A stretch of 64,000 bases of DNA from Succinivibrionaceae bacterium (GTDB lineage: Bacteria; Pseudomonadota; Gammaproteobacteria; Enterobacterales; Succinivibrionaceae), in assembly GCA_016284235.1 (NCBI GenBank), contig JAEEOK010000091.1, forward strand, positions 1-64,000, read 5' to 3'. The position numbers and the translations under genes are program-made. Below the pieces are notes generated by a model. It was given only the letters and a program-made list of their open reading frames with translations, did not search any database and was not told the DNA's origin. Shown in pieces: positions 28,110-38,114 of the stretch (the first letter of the stretch is position 1; every line of letters starts with the position of its first letter).

Positions 28110-28970
28110 TCAGGATTGTTTTACATCCTGAGAAACAGGGACCTCGCTGTCGGGATCATAATGTCTGATACCATAAACAATAAATCCGATTCCGATCATG
28201 ATAAACGGAATACTCAAAAGCATCCCTACAGAAACCGTAAACGGAAGAGATACGTACTGGGACAGATAATTATTAAGCTCAACTTCATACTCAGCCTGGC
28301 CGGATTTTACGACCTCGAGCAGCATTCTTAATGTAAATGCCATCGCAATATATGTTCCGAAAATAAACCCCGGCCTGTTACCGAATCTGAATCTGTACAG
28401 GATCAGTGCAAGCAGACTGCACATGAGATAAGAAAAGGATTCATACAGCATGACCGGATGAAGCGGCTGACTGCCCAGTCTGTCAAAAACAATGCCATAA
28501 GTTCCGTCGGTAGGAATTCCGACAATTTCTGAATTCATAAAATTGCCAAGTCTGATACACGCGGCCCCTACACCGAAAGCAATAGACATGTGATCAAGCA
28601 TCCACAAAGGACTGAATTCCCTGTTTTTATAACAGAACCATGCAAATGCCAGCGCCGCTCCTACAACTCCGCCGTGACTGGCCAGTCCGCCCTGCCAGAT
28701 ATAAAGGATTTCAACAGGGTGCTCTAAAAAATACTGGGGCTGGTAGAATACAACATGACAAATGCGGGCGCCGAGAACCGTACCTGTAAACATTACAAGA
28801 AGCAGGGTATCGAGCTTATCAACCGGATAACCTTTTTTTCTGCAAAGAACTCGACTTATAAGATAGGCAAGAAAAAAACCTGTAGCAAAACATATTCCGT
28901 ACCAGTGAATATGAACATTAAGAAAATCGATACTTAAAGCAACAGGATCCGGATTCCAGTGAATAATCAT
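28110..28970 (-). CDS. lgt: Prolipoprotein diacylglyceryl transferase Lgt
   Basis: 286 residues from ATG 28970 (MIIHWNPDPVALSIDFLNVHIHWYG), the start that aligns with other Lgt N-termini; the ribosome site is weak, so the start is not certain. Seven membrane segments, the WQGGLASHGGVVGA motif and RLGNFMNSEIVG signature are present. Lgt moves diacylglyceryl from phosphatidylglycerol to the lipobox Cys of prolipoproteins, such as the product of 50489-51319. It stands alone rather than with thyA, as in enterics. Confidence 0.95.
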   Translation of the reverse strand: MIIHWNPDPVALSIDFLNVHIHWYGICFATGFFLAYLISRVLCRKKGYPVDKLDTLLLVMFTGTVLGARICHVVFYQPQYFLEHPVEILYIWQGGLASHGGVVGAALAFAWFCYKNREFSPLWMLDHMSIAFGVGAACIRLGNFMNSEIVGIPTDGTYGIVFDRLGSQPLHPVMLYESFSYLMCSLLALILYRFRFGNRPGFIFGTYIAMAFTLRMLLEVVKSGQAEYEVELNNYLSQYVSLPFTVSVGMLLSIPFIMIGIGFIVYGIRHYDPDSEVPVSQDVKQS

Positions 28971-29275
28971 AGCAGAACTTTCAACAACCAAAAAACAAGA
29001 GAGTCCCTGAAGGACCTTCAATAAAAATAATAAAAAAGGAGACACGAATGATTTTTCGCTGTGTCTTCAAATACACACGAAAATAAAATCTACTCACTGC
29101 CTGCCGCATTGTCAATGTATTTTCACATTTTGTTGAAAGTCATCCGCCGGCAGGCAGGGACAGGTGTGATAACCAATCATGAATGAGCGAAGGTGCTAAA
29201 ATTGTGACTGATAGAATTTTTACGACAGACTGATTCCCGTGGATCCGGAACTCTTTCTGACACTTTTGTCCATAC

Positions 29276-30346
29276 TCACTTGGAAACACCTGATGAACTC
29301 TCTTTCACATCTTCCGCCGCGATTTCATCATGGAATGCCTTCATTTCACTGACAAAACTCTCCAAAAACTCATCAAAACCATCAGGCGGAATACTCCCTT
29401 TAACTGAATACTCTCTTCTGTCACTAAAATAAATGTGAATTGAAATATATCCGGAATTACTGTTTTTACTGTCATTTACCGAATATCCGTTCCAGCGTTC
29501 GGCATGATAACGGGACATAATGTCGAGAAAACGTTTAAACGGCAAAGCTGCCGGGGAAATATCTCTTTTGAAATTTACAAATTCTGAGTTCTTTTCAAAA
29601 TATTTTCCTTCAGGATCTTTAATTTCCACAAGCCAGCGGGGAAAATTTCCGGAAATCAGTTCAAGTCTGAACGATGTTTTTCCTAAGAAATCACCTGTAA
29701 CGGAGAAATTTAGAAACAGACACTCCGCATCATTGAAATTCACCATTTCATAACGGCTGTAGTCCTTGTGCTCACTGAACAGATCAGCCACCTGCTTCAG
29801 CATATTTTCAAAACCTGCAGGCTGGGAATTATAACCGTCAACCTTAACTGTACTTCCGTCAGAAAATTCCATAAAAAGCCGATAGCTGGTACCGGCATCG
29901 CTCACTCCCCTCATTGCCAGGCGTTTGCTGAAGCCGTTCCATTTTACTGCACCGTTTTCTTCGATTATCTGTTCCAGTTTTTCAAGAACTTTCAGATCCT
30001 CAATTTTTACCAGACTTGCCTTTTCACAATCAAGGACACGATCACCGTAGGCATTAGGGACTGACTCTCTTGGAATTTCAGGTATTTCCCTTATTACAAA
30101 ATCATCCAGAAACCTCGGATCCCTGTCTGATATTTTAAAAAAGATTCCCTTATCAGTGGTGGTAACCATATAGTACGGCTCCATAGCCATCCCCTGGCGT
30201 GTTATCAGAAAATTTACCAGATGAGAATTTTCAGGTATTTTGACACTGCTATCATGATTATTATCCAGACTTATTGCATTACCGCCTGAAATCAATGCAA
30301 ACGACACAGCGGCAAACCTCAGCAGCAGAGAAAGACATTTAGACAT
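29276..30346 (-). CDS. Exported protein of unknown function
   Basis: About 356 residues from ATG 30346 (MSKCLSLLLRFAAVSFALISGGNA, a signal peptide with cleavage near GGNA-IS); ATG 30358 is the alternative. Two related halves are seen: AVKWNGFSKRLAMRG...MEFSDGSTVKVDGYNSQPAGFENML and AERWNGYSVNDSK...IYFSDRREYSVKGSIPPDGFDEFL, each a WNG(F/Y)S motif followed by FSD, a V(D/K)G strand and PxGF(E/D)xxL. This looks like an internal duplication of a small alpha-beta domain. The family is not recognised. The start codon is only a few bases past the pilin terminator, so the promoter is unclear. Confidence 0.7.
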   Translation of the reverse strand: MSKCLSLLLRFAAVSFALISGGNAISLDNNHDSSVKIPENSHLVNFLITRQGMAMEPYYMVTTTDKGIFFKISDRDPRFLDDFVIREIPEIPRESVPNAYGDRVLDCEKASLVKIEDLKVLEKLEQIIEENGAVKWNGFSKRLAMRGVSDAGTSYRLFMEFSDGSTVKVDGYNSQPAGFENMLKQVADLFSEHKDYSRYEMVNFNDAECLFLNFSVTGDFLGKTSFRLELISGNFPRWLVEIKDPEGKYFEKNSEFVNFKRDISPAALPFKRFLDIMSRYHAERWNGYSVNDSKNSNSGYISIHIYFSDRREYSVKGSIPPDGFDEFLESFVSEMKAFHDEIAAEDVKESSSGVSK

Positions 30347-30362
30347 AGCATTAACCATCAAC

Positions 30363-30393
30363 AAAAAAAATCCAATGCAGCTTTCACATTGGA
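30363..30393 (-). terminator. Intrinsic terminator after the first pilin gene
   Basis: Minus strand: stem TCCAATG / CATTGGA around a 9-nt loop, then eight T. It lies about 67 bp past the stop of the pilin gene and directly before the start of the 29276-30346 gene. Confidence 0.75.
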
Positions 30394-30459
30394 CAAAATT
30401 AAAAAACAAATCACCACAACCGGCAGACTCAAAAAATCAGACCGGAATAACCCGAACTG

Positions 30460-31128
30460 TCAGCAGCCGTCGGTAACAAGTTCGTATATAGGGGTTCCCC
30501 CGGTATAAGCCTCTGCGGAAGTATACTTCAGATAGCAATTGCCGTTATATCCATAGCCCCTCGGTATAAACCGTTCCCCATCCCACTGATTACCGCTTAT
30601 ATTTTTTTTATCTCTGCACTGGCAGAAATCATGACCCTCACAGATCTTTCCCCTGACATCACTGTTGGTGCATTCCGTGTTGGAACCTCCTTTAATAGTT
30701 CTGTTAGGAACAATAATCATCTGCTGTGTTGCTTTGTTCTTTATCGACTTAGTCTCCTTGCCCCGTATATCAGCATCAACAGCAAATGCAACACAGTTAC
30801 GATCAAGATAAGCGAGTTTGAAATAGAGCCACACACCGCCGACTTCAACGCAGTTGTTCACCGAACAGTCCTCCTGCCATGAGCCGCCATTACCATGCTC
30901 AGTGTACTTCGTATTTATGCCCTTGAATATTGCCTTCGCATACACCATGTTGTTGGTGGATTTAAAACCGCCCTGAAGAGTTTTCAAGGATACAATAACG
31001 GCATCAGTCTTCAAATCAAGAAACTTAGGAGCTGCTGAAACAGCAAGAACCCCCAGGATAACAATAGTAACCACCAGTTCAACCAAGGTAAATCCTTTAG
31101 ACTTCACTGACCAATTACATCCTATCAT
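30460..31128 (-). CDS. MSHA-like type IV pilin (copy 1)
   Basis: 222 residues from ATG 31128. A short leader ends KSKG before FTLVELVVTIVILGVLAVSAAPKFL, the prepilin-peptidase site and N-methylated hydrophobic helix. The body carries NNCVEVGGVWLYFKLAYLDRNCVAFAVD and a Cys-rich C-terminal region ending VTDGC. It is a paralog of the pilin at 43251-43940 (shared STNNMVYAKA, NNCVEV-GVW-YFK-AYLDRN, GHDFCQCR, IPRGYGYNGNCYLKYTSAE). No pilus assembly genes are nearby. Confidence 0.9.
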   Translation of the reverse strand: MIGCNWSVKSKGFTLVELVVTIVILGVLAVSAAPKFLDLKTDAVIVSLKTLQGGFKSTNNMVYAKAIFKGINTKYTEHGNGGSWQEDCSVNNCVEVGGVWLYFKLAYLDRNCVAFAVDADIRGKETKSIKNKATQQMIIVPNRTIKGGSNTECTNSDVRGKICEGHDFCQCRDKKNISGNQWDGERFIPRGYGYNGNCYLKYTSAEAYTGGTPIYELVTDGC

Positions 31129-31357
31129 GTCAAAACATCCACCAATCTCATTTATGCGTGATGCAGTAATTTTAACAAAAACAGCGTCAGTCGACACTCC
31201 CTCAATCTAAAGTTTGATTGGATTCCAGCTTCAACTACCGCGGTTATTGTCACATGAAACTCCCATCATACTTTCTTATCGGCAGATACATTAATTGCTT
31301 AACCGGCAATTTTCATAAGACCCATTCTCTCAATACAGTTCCTCACCATGGTGAACG

Positions 31358-32917
31358 TTATTTTTTCTGTTCTGCAAGTTTTTTAACCGTAAACTGCAGC
31401 AGACGGCTGTACTCATCATTTTCCAGAGACACACTGTCTTTTGCATTATCAAGCCATAAATACGCTGATTCAAAATCTTCCTTTCCTATATAGTATCTGA
31501 TCAGTTCCATGCAGGCATCATTAACACAGCCATTCTCTGCTGCAGCCTGCAGATATCCGACACCGTTAAGTTCATCGGCAAAACCGAACTCTCCCCTGAT
31601 TAAAGCCTTGCCCAGTTCAAATGAGGCATCCGCATTTCCCTCACCGGCACTCGCTGATAGCGCTTCATACGCGGCTTTGAGATCCTTTTCCCCGGCGTAC
31701 CCTTTAAGATAGATCATTCCAAGCCAGTACATTCCGCTGCTGTTTCCCTCCCTCGCAAGCTGCTCTGCAAAACTTAACGCCAGAACAGGATTCGGCTTTA
31801 CATACCTTGCCCCGCTTATAAGAAAGGGGATACACCTCAGTTTACCATCTGAGTTTCCGTGATTTGCTGCCGTCAGATACCACCGCATCATTTCTCCGGG
31901 ATTCTGTTTACTGTAAAGATCACCGATAGCTATCATTGCATCAGTGTTCCCTTGTGCCGCAGCCTTGTGATACCACTTGGCAGCGTAATCTATATTGCTG
32001 TTAACCGAGTACTGAAATATGCGGCCGAGGGCATACTGGGCTCTGGGTTCGCCCAGTTTTGCTGCTTTTGTATAGTACTCTCTTGCTTTATCTTCATTCT
32101 GATCGGTACCCTGTCCGTATTCATACATTTGTGCCAGATAGTACATGCCGATTGGGCTTTGCTGCTGGGCTGCCTTGCTAATCCACTCGAATGCAAGATT
32201 GTAATCAATAGGAACGTCAAGTCCGGTTGAATAAGCTCTCCCCAAGGAAAGCTGGGCTCCAATCACATTGTTTCTTGCCGCTGTCTTGTAGTAATCCATG
32301 GCAAGAGGAACATTCTTCTGAACTCCCCATCCATTGATGTAAAGCAACGCAAGATTTGTCAATCCTTCAAAATTATGATGCTCAATACCGGAAATTCTGC
32401 ACCAGGTGAATGCACGTTCATAATCCGGTTCTATATTCGTTCCAAAAAGATATATGGAACAAAGTCTGAATGCGGCATCAACACTTCCGCGCGAGTTTTT
32501 ATTCGTGGCCAGTTTAGACAGCCAGTAGATAGCATTTTTCATGTCTATTTTCTGCTTAACACCGCCGCCGGTCAGATAATATTCCGCAAGCTCCGACTGT
32601 GCTGAAGCAAGACCGCTTTCCCCGGCTTTTTTCAGCCAACCGATTCCTTCCTCAAGATTGGCTTTGGCGCCGATTGAATTTAGCTGCATATATCCAATAA
32701 AATACCACACAAGAGGATTATCGCTCCTGGCAGCCTTCAAACAAGTGGAAAAGGTTCCTGTTCTGTCTACATCCGATCTATTTTCTGCAACTATGGCAGT
32801 AGCGTTTTCTATGCATTTTTTTTCATTCAGCTCATCTTTTGTCTCGGCTGCGCAAATATCGCACAGACAAAGAAAAGCTAAAAGACATATAATCAAAACT
32901 TGTTGATTTCTTTTCAT
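31358..32917 (-). CDS. Exported Sel1-repeat protein
   Basis: 519 residues from ATG 32917 (MKRNQQVLIICLLAFLCLCDICAAETKDE), with a signal peptide cut near ICAA-ET. About eleven Sel1-like repeats follow (for example GIGWLKKAGESGLASAQSELAEYYLTGGG), then a 40-residue C-terminal helix. A periplasmic scaffold or inhibitor is likely. HcpA-type Sel1 proteins are disulfide-linked, but Cys are sparse here. Confidence 0.9.
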   Translation of the reverse strand: MKRNQQVLIICLLAFLCLCDICAAETKDELNEKKCIENATAIVAENRSDVDRTGTFSTCLKAARSDNPLVWYFIGYMQLNSIGAKANLEEGIGWLKKAGESGLASAQSELAEYYLTGGGVKQKIDMKNAIYWLSKLATNKNSRGSVDAAFRLCSIYLFGTNIEPDYERAFTWCRISGIEHHNFEGLTNLALLYINGWGVQKNVPLAMDYYKTAARNNVIGAQLSLGRAYSTGLDVPIDYNLAFEWISKAAQQQSPIGMYYLAQMYEYGQGTDQNEDKAREYYTKAAKLGEPRAQYALGRIFQYSVNSNIDYAAKWYHKAAAQGNTDAMIAIGDLYSKQNPGEMMRWYLTAANHGNSDGKLRCIPFLISGARYVKPNPVLALSFAEQLAREGNSSGMYWLGMIYLKGYAGEKDLKAAYEALSASAGEGNADASFELGKALIRGEFGFADELNGVGYLQAAAENGCVNDACMELIRYYIGKEDFESAYLWLDNAKDSVSLENDEYSRLLQFTVKKLAEQKK

Positions 32918-33225
32918 CGGACTGAACTGAACCTGAAACAATTAAACAGCGAAACAGAAACCTGGGAATTTATAACTTTACGCCGGCTGGCGATCAAAAC
33001 TCCTTACATTATAAAACTTAAGCAGTCATGCGGATCATCGGAACATCAAATTATCAGCAAAGGGCTCAATCCTGATTCAAAAAAAACGTAATGCGGATGC
33101 ATACCTTGAAGAAACTCTTGTTTTAGCTCCAAATTCATCACATACGCAAAAATAGGAACCAAAGGTAATAATTTTGCGAGAAAAAATAAAACGGATGCTG
33201 ATAAAATTAGATAAAGAGGAAACTT
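32918..33225. other. Promoter region between divergent Sel1 and topB genes, no gene seen
   Basis: About 308 AT-rich bases between divergently transcribed genes; no ORF with coding character. TopB's AUG is preceded by AAGAGGAAACTT, a good ribosome site. Confidence 0.5.
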
Positions 33226-35354
33226 ATGAATCTTTATATCTGCGAAAAACCCAGTCAGGGAAGAGATCTGGCAAGAATTATTGGCTGTACGTCTAAAGGA
33301 AACGGCTGCATGTCCGGCGGTGAAAATACAGTAACATGGTGCGTAGGCCATTTATTGGAGCTAAAGGAGCCTTCCGAATATGATCCGCGGTACAAAAAAT
33401 GGAATCTTGACGATTTGCCTATAGTACCGGACAAATTCGCCTATAACGTTAAGAAAACCGCGTCAGATCAATATAAGATAATCAGAGATCTGGTTAAAAA
33501 AGCCTCCGCAGTATATATAGCAACTGACTACGACCGTGAAGGTGAAGCTATTGCAAGATCTCTTCTTGAAAGATTCAGATATACAGGACAGATAAAAAGA
33601 GTATGCCTTACCGCACTGGATGATGTAAGCATAAGACGGGCGCTCGGTTCTATAAAAAACGGCAGCGAAACAGAGCCGCTCTATCAATCCGCACTCGGCC
33701 GATCCAGAGCAGACTGGCTGGTCGGCATGAATCTTAGCAGACTGTTCTCTATCCTGGGACGCCAGATGGGGTTCAGCGAGCCGATTCAGATAGGAAGAGT
33801 CATAACCCCGACAGTAACACTTGTTGTTAACAGGGATCTAGAAATCGAAAACTTTGTGCCTGTTCCGTACTACGAATTATGGATAACAGCCTGTACAGAA
33901 AAAGGAAACTTTAAAGCCAAATGGCAGACTCCAGACGAATATGCAGATGAATCAGGAAGATGCCTAAATTATGAAAAAACTTTAGAAACAGCTGACAGAA
34001 TCAATAATCAAACGGGTACAGTCACAAAGGCAGAAACCAAAAGACAAAAAGAAGCTCCGCCACTGCCGTTTGATCTGACATCTCTGCAGCAGTATGCATC
34101 AAAGCACTGGGGATATACAGCTCAGAAGACTCTCAGCATAGCACAAAGTCTTTACGAAGTTCACAAGCTACTACCTACCCGCGCACCGATTCCCGTTATC
34201 TTCCGGAAAGCCAGCTGGCTGACGTCCCTGCAGTTTTAAATGCCGTCAGTTCATCAGATCCTTCAATGCAGCCGTTTCTTGAGGGACTATCCGTCAGAAA
34301 CCGGAAACCAAGATGCTTCTGTACGGCAAAGGTTGAAGCCCACCACGCCATAATACCAACCACCAAAGCCGTCAGTCTGGCAAATCTGTCCAGGGAGGAG
34401 CAGAACATCTACAGAGCAGTTGTCTGCTTTTATGTGATTCAGTTTCTTGACGATGCTGTCTATGATAAAACCGTTATAGAACTGTCTGTCTGCGGCGAGA
34501 AATTTACAGCAGGCGGAAGAACTGCAATAGACATAGGATACAAAAAACTACTCATTGCTTTTAACCTGCTTAAAGACGACGGAGACAAAGGCGGCAGTGA
34601 TCAAAAGGACGAACTTCAGCAGAGTCTGCCACCAGTAAAGGAAGGTGAAAAAGCACAGGCAGCAAATCCTGAAATCAGCAATAAAATGACTTCTCCCCCA
34701 GCTCATTTCACAGAAGCAACTCTGCTGGCGGCTATGGAGCACATAGCAAAATACGTCACCGAAGAAAAATTCAAAAAAATACTGAAGGAAACCGCGGGAA
34801 TAGGTACACCGGCAACACGGGCCGCAATCCTTGAATCAGCAATTAATCATAAATATCTCACGAGAAAAGGAAAAAACATTCTTTCAACCGACAAGGCCAA
34901 AACAGTGATACCGTCTCTGCCCGGAGGTATAAAATCAGCCGGTCTTACGGCGGCATGGGAGCAGGAACTGGATAAAATTGCACACAGCCAGTCAGATCTC
35001 AATGAATTCATACTCAACATTGAAAAATGGATAAGAAGCATCATACAGAAATATGTTCAGGATGGTGTTTTTAAACTGAACGGTTATTCAAAAATTCCGG
35101 AGCCGACTTCAGTGCAGCCGGTATCATGCAATATGAGCAAACCGGTACGCAGCGCTTCTGAAAACCTGTCCAGTGATGTACCCAAGTGCCCTAAATGCCA
35201 AAGAGCTATGGTTCGAAGAAAATCGTCAAAAACAGGCAATGAATTCTGGGGATGTTCAGGTTTTCCTAAATGCCGTGAAATCATAAACATAGCATCAGAT
35301 GAATCCGCAGGAAACAGAGCGGTAGAGAAAAGGTCAAAAAGACCGTCGAAATGA
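33226..35354 (+). pseudogene. topB: DNA topoisomerase III, one frameshift at the catalytic tyrosine
   Basis: Two ORFs form one type IA topoisomerase of about 709 codons. Part 1 (33226-34239) starts MNLYICEKPSQGRDLARIIG and carries the TOPRIM motif IATDYDREGEA and IQIGRVITPTVTLV. The true second frame enters just before codons for YPRTDSRYLPE at 34176, the catalytic tyrosine motif, and runs through GIGTPATRAAIL to a zinc ribbon CPKCQRAMVRRKSSKTGNEFWGC at the end. Part 1 instead reads LLPTRAPIPV from 34170 on. Between them, CTACTACCTACC lacks one A compared with the expected LLTYPRT codons. Either the gene is inactive, or a recoding event or assembly error is involved; no clear slippery heptamer is seen. 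The tail is shorter than in E. coli TopB's Lys-rich end. Confidence 0.85.
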
Positions 35355-35951
35355 CAGAAAAAACTGTAAACGCTTCCAGTCATCAGCTTTTTAAAAATCA
35401 GAGTTCATGTCAATACTGTTTCTGCAGCAGTATCCGCCGCAGCAGAACAGTCGAAATGTTCACCGCCGGAGCGCTTCATGACTCCTGAAAGTCTCTTTTC
35501 CGGAGGGAGTTATCTTCACACTCTATGCACCACATGAAACAGATCTTTACATACTCCTCTGCCTATAGGCTTGGGATTCCTGCCAGTTCCCGCAGCAAGC
35601 TTCGGCGGCTTTCTCTGCTGACCGACAATACGGTTCACTTCACACGTTCCGCGGCTATTTGCCGTAACTGAGAAAACCGAAGTCTATCTCTGTTAAAGGA
35701 AAATTATGCCTTATATCCCCTGCGGCGCACACAGGATCCGAAACAAATCAAAAACGGGGGAATCAATTATTTTGCAGCAGAGCATCGGTTGTAAAAGTCA
35801 CGTGCTTAAGCAGGACATCAAACTTCCTTCACGTTTTTATACAGAAGATACTTTTCTGCGGCATAGACTTTAATATAATGATCACGATGCAGGAATAGGG
35901 CATCATGATACATAATCATCAGATCTCATAAATTTTTGAAATTAACTGAAC
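35355..35951. other. Gene-free stretch with an IS200/IS605-like end remnant
   Basis: About 600 bases without a gene. The part around 35609-35740 matches 41957-42092 closely (shared GCTGACCGACAATACGGTTC, CTATTTGCCGT/TGATTTGCCGT, GAAGTCT(A/G)TCTCTGTTA, TTATGCC), so it is a piece of the same decayed transposon family. The 200 bases before pseF hold no recognised signal. Confidence 0.6.
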
Positions 35952-36644
35952 ATGAGCAATATAGCTATTATACCTGCCCGCGGAGGCTCAAAAAGAATTC
36001 CTCACAAAAATATAAAATTGTTTCTCGGCAAGCCTATGATTAGTTATGCCATAGAAGCAGCAAAGGAATCTGGTATTTTTGAACATATCATAGTATCAAC
36101 AGATGATCAGAAAATAGCAGATACAGCCAAGTCGTTCGGAGCGGAAATATACAGACTGCGCCCGAAGGAGCTGGCTGACGACTTTACGGGAACATTCCAG
36201 GTAATCAGTAGCGAAACAATCTTTCTTAACAGTATCGGAATAAAAAGTGACTACGTATGCACTATCTACGCAACTGTACCGCTAATCAAATCGGAAGATA
36301 TCAAATCATGCTTTGAACAAATGAAATCAAGCGGAATGGAGCATGCATACACAATGTGCAGTTATCCTTTCCCGATATGGAGAAGCTGCTACATAAAAGA
36401 TCAGCATCCGACACCGATCTGGCCGGAAAACATGCCAAAACGCAGTCAGGATCTGCCTGAAGCCTTTCACGACGCAGGGCAGTTCTACTGGGATAATCAT
36501 GAATCTGTAATAACAGGAAAACAGGACTCGGACGGACAAAAAACTCTGGCCTATGTACTATCACGCAAATGCGTAATAGATATCGATACAGTTGAGGACT
36601 GGGAAACAGCTGAGGTTATGTACAAAGTTTTAAATCATGTCTAA
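35952..36644 (+). CDS. pseF: Pseudaminic acid cytidylyltransferase PseF
   Basis: 230 residues. The N-terminal IIPARGGSKRIPHKNIKLFLGKPMI is the CMP-sugar synthetase nucleotide-binding loop; TYA-like TVPLI and FHDAGQFYW are PseF-type features. It activates pseudaminic acid as CMP-Pse, used mainly to glycosylate flagellin. It overlaps pseG by 8 bp. The remaining pse genes (B, C, H, I) are not in this window. Confidence 0.9.
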   Translation: MSNIAIIPARGGSKRIPHKNIKLFLGKPMISYAIEAAKESGIFEHIIVSTDDQKIADTAKSFGAEIYRLRPKELADDFTGTFQVISSETIFLNSIGIKSDYVCTIYATVPLIKSEDIKSCFEQMKSSGMEHAYTMCSYPFPIWRSCYIKDQHPTPIWPENMPKRSQDLPEAFHDAGQFYWDNHESVITGKQDSDGQKTLAYVLSRKCVIDIDTVEDWETAEVMYKVLNHV

Positions 36645-37632
36645 GATATTTTTTATTCTCAGAGCTGACAGTCATATCGGTTCTGGTCACCTGATGAGAT
36701 GCAGCAGACTTGCCGCTCTTTTCAAACACGATGATATTACTTTTGTAACTCCTGCTCTCTCAGAAATACTTGGAAATACAATATCTGATTTCAGCAGGAT
36801 AGAAATAGCAGACTGGAATGAAGCTGTACAATCAGTTTCAGAATTAAAGCCGGATCTGGTAGTCGTCGACTGCTATGAACTTGACAGAGATTTTGAAACC
36901 CTGTGTATTCCTGCATGCAGAAAACTTGCAGTGATTGATGATTTACATAACAGAGTTCATAACTGCCACATTCTGATAGACGGGAACATAACATCCAGAC
37001 CCGAAGATTACAAAAACCTGGTACCTGAGACCTGCAAACTTCTGGTTGGTCAGCAGTACAACATGACGGACAAAAGATTTCTGAATTACAGAAAGAATCA
37101 TATCAGAGACTGTTTTGCAACCGGGCTGATCTGTTTCGGAGGAGCCGATCCTGTTCATGCGACTCTGAAGACAGTTAAAACCATAGCCCAATCCGAATAT
37201 CTCAAAAAAATGCACTATACTGTTATAACCGGTGCCGCCAATCCAGATTACGATAAAATCAAATTTTTTCTAGATAATTCGGAAATCAGACACAGTCTCC
37301 TACGCCACAGCACAGAAATCCCAAAACTTATGAATGAACATGATTTTGCCATCGGTGCATGCGGTGTGATGGGCAATGAAAGGCTCTGCATCGGGATCCC
37401 GTCGGTTAATGTATTAATAGCTGATAATCAGAAATCCATGATTGAGCTGTCACAGAAATACAACATTGGCAGACTTCTCAGCCATGACAATCTGAATAAT
37501 AAAAAACTGCTTGAAGAAGCAGTAGCCTACGCACAGCAGCATGGCGATGAAATCAGAAGAAACGGGCAGAAACTGATTGACGGAAAAGGTAACGAAAGGA
37601 TCACGGTCGAACTTAAAAATATGCTTGAGTAA
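36637..37632 (+). CDS. pseG: UDP-sugar hydrolase PseG
   Basis: 331 residues; the opening IFFILRADSHIGSGHLMRCSRLA holds the conserved GxGHxxR motif of PseG, and the C-terminal half has the GT-B nucleotide-binding region (GACGVMGNERLCIGIPSVNV). It removes UDP from UDP-2,4-diacetamido-trideoxy-altrose in pseudaminic acid synthesis. Overlapping frames with pseF show a translational unit. Together with the fli cluster it points to glycosylated flagella. Confidence 0.9.
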   Translation: MSKIFFILRADSHIGSGHLMRCSRLAALFKHDDITFVTPALSEILGNTISDFSRIEIADWNEAVQSVSELKPDLVVVDCYELDRDFETLCIPACRKLAVIDDLHNRVHNCHILIDGNITSRPEDYKNLVPETCKLLVGQQYNMTDKRFLNYRKNHIRDCFATGLICFGGADPVHATLKTVKTIAQSEYLKKMHYTVITGAANPDYDKIKFFLDNSEIRHSLLRHSTEIPKLMNEHDFAIGACGVMGNERLCIGIPSVNVLIADNQKSMIELSQKYNIGRLLSHDNLNNKKLLEEAVAYAQQHGDEIRRNGQKLIDGKGNERITVELKNMLE

Positions 37633-37635
37633 TGC

Positions 37636-37675
37636 AAAAAAAATGCAGACAGAAATCTGACAACTTCAATCTGCA
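37636..37675 (-). terminator. Possible terminator after the ECF-associated small gene
   Basis: Minus strand: TGCAGA pairs with TCTGCA around a ~20-nt loop and is followed by eight T. It lies ~80 bp after the 37753-38046 gene; the stem is short, so the call is moderate. Confidence 0.5.
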
Positions 37676-37752
37676 CTAGGCTGTACACAATATTTTTTCA
37701 ACAATGAATTCAAAGAATTCAGCACCACTAATCTTTCACACTGTACTCGCAC

Positions 37753-38046
37753 TCACTTGCCGGACAGGTCCTTGTCGTTCTTAAAATGATCTGTCTCAAC
37801 AGACTTCTTCTCACCTGCAGCGCAGACACCGTCAAGAGCATCATCGGAAAGTTCACGAATACCATTGCCGATCTCATCCCTGGTCTTAACCAGCTTATTC
37901 CAGACATCAGACCAGAATCCCTTCTTGGTTTCTGCAGCTTCATCCTTTATAGATGAAAAATCAGGGCAAGGCGGAGCTTTAACATTACAAAAGGCTTTTC
38001 TGACCAGTAAATCAATTTCATCTAATTCAATATCATTCTTTTTCAT
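37753..38046 (-). CDS. Small protein downstream of ECF sigma factor, leader-like LSDDALDGV motif
   Basis: 97 residues from ATG 38046 (MKKNDIELDEIDLLVRKAF), chosen because GAGG stands 9 nt upstream. There is no membrane segment. Residues near 69-82 read ELSDDALDGVCAAGEKK, which resembles the LSxxELxxVxGG end of double-glycine peptide leaders, except that GG is replaced by AAG. It lies 68 bp behind an ECF sigma factor gene in the same direction, so it may be its regulator or its target. I do not recognise a family. Confidence 0.6.
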   Translation of the reverse strand: MKKNDIELDEIDLLVRKAFCNVKAPPCPDFSSIKDEAAETKKGFWSDVWNKLVKTRDEIGNGIRELSDDALDGVCAAGEKKSVETDHFKNDKDLSGK

Positions 38047-38114
38047 AGTAATCAACCTCACGTTCTTTACTAGGATAACGTGAAAAACAGGAACAGGTTA
38101 CAAAAAAAATAAAA

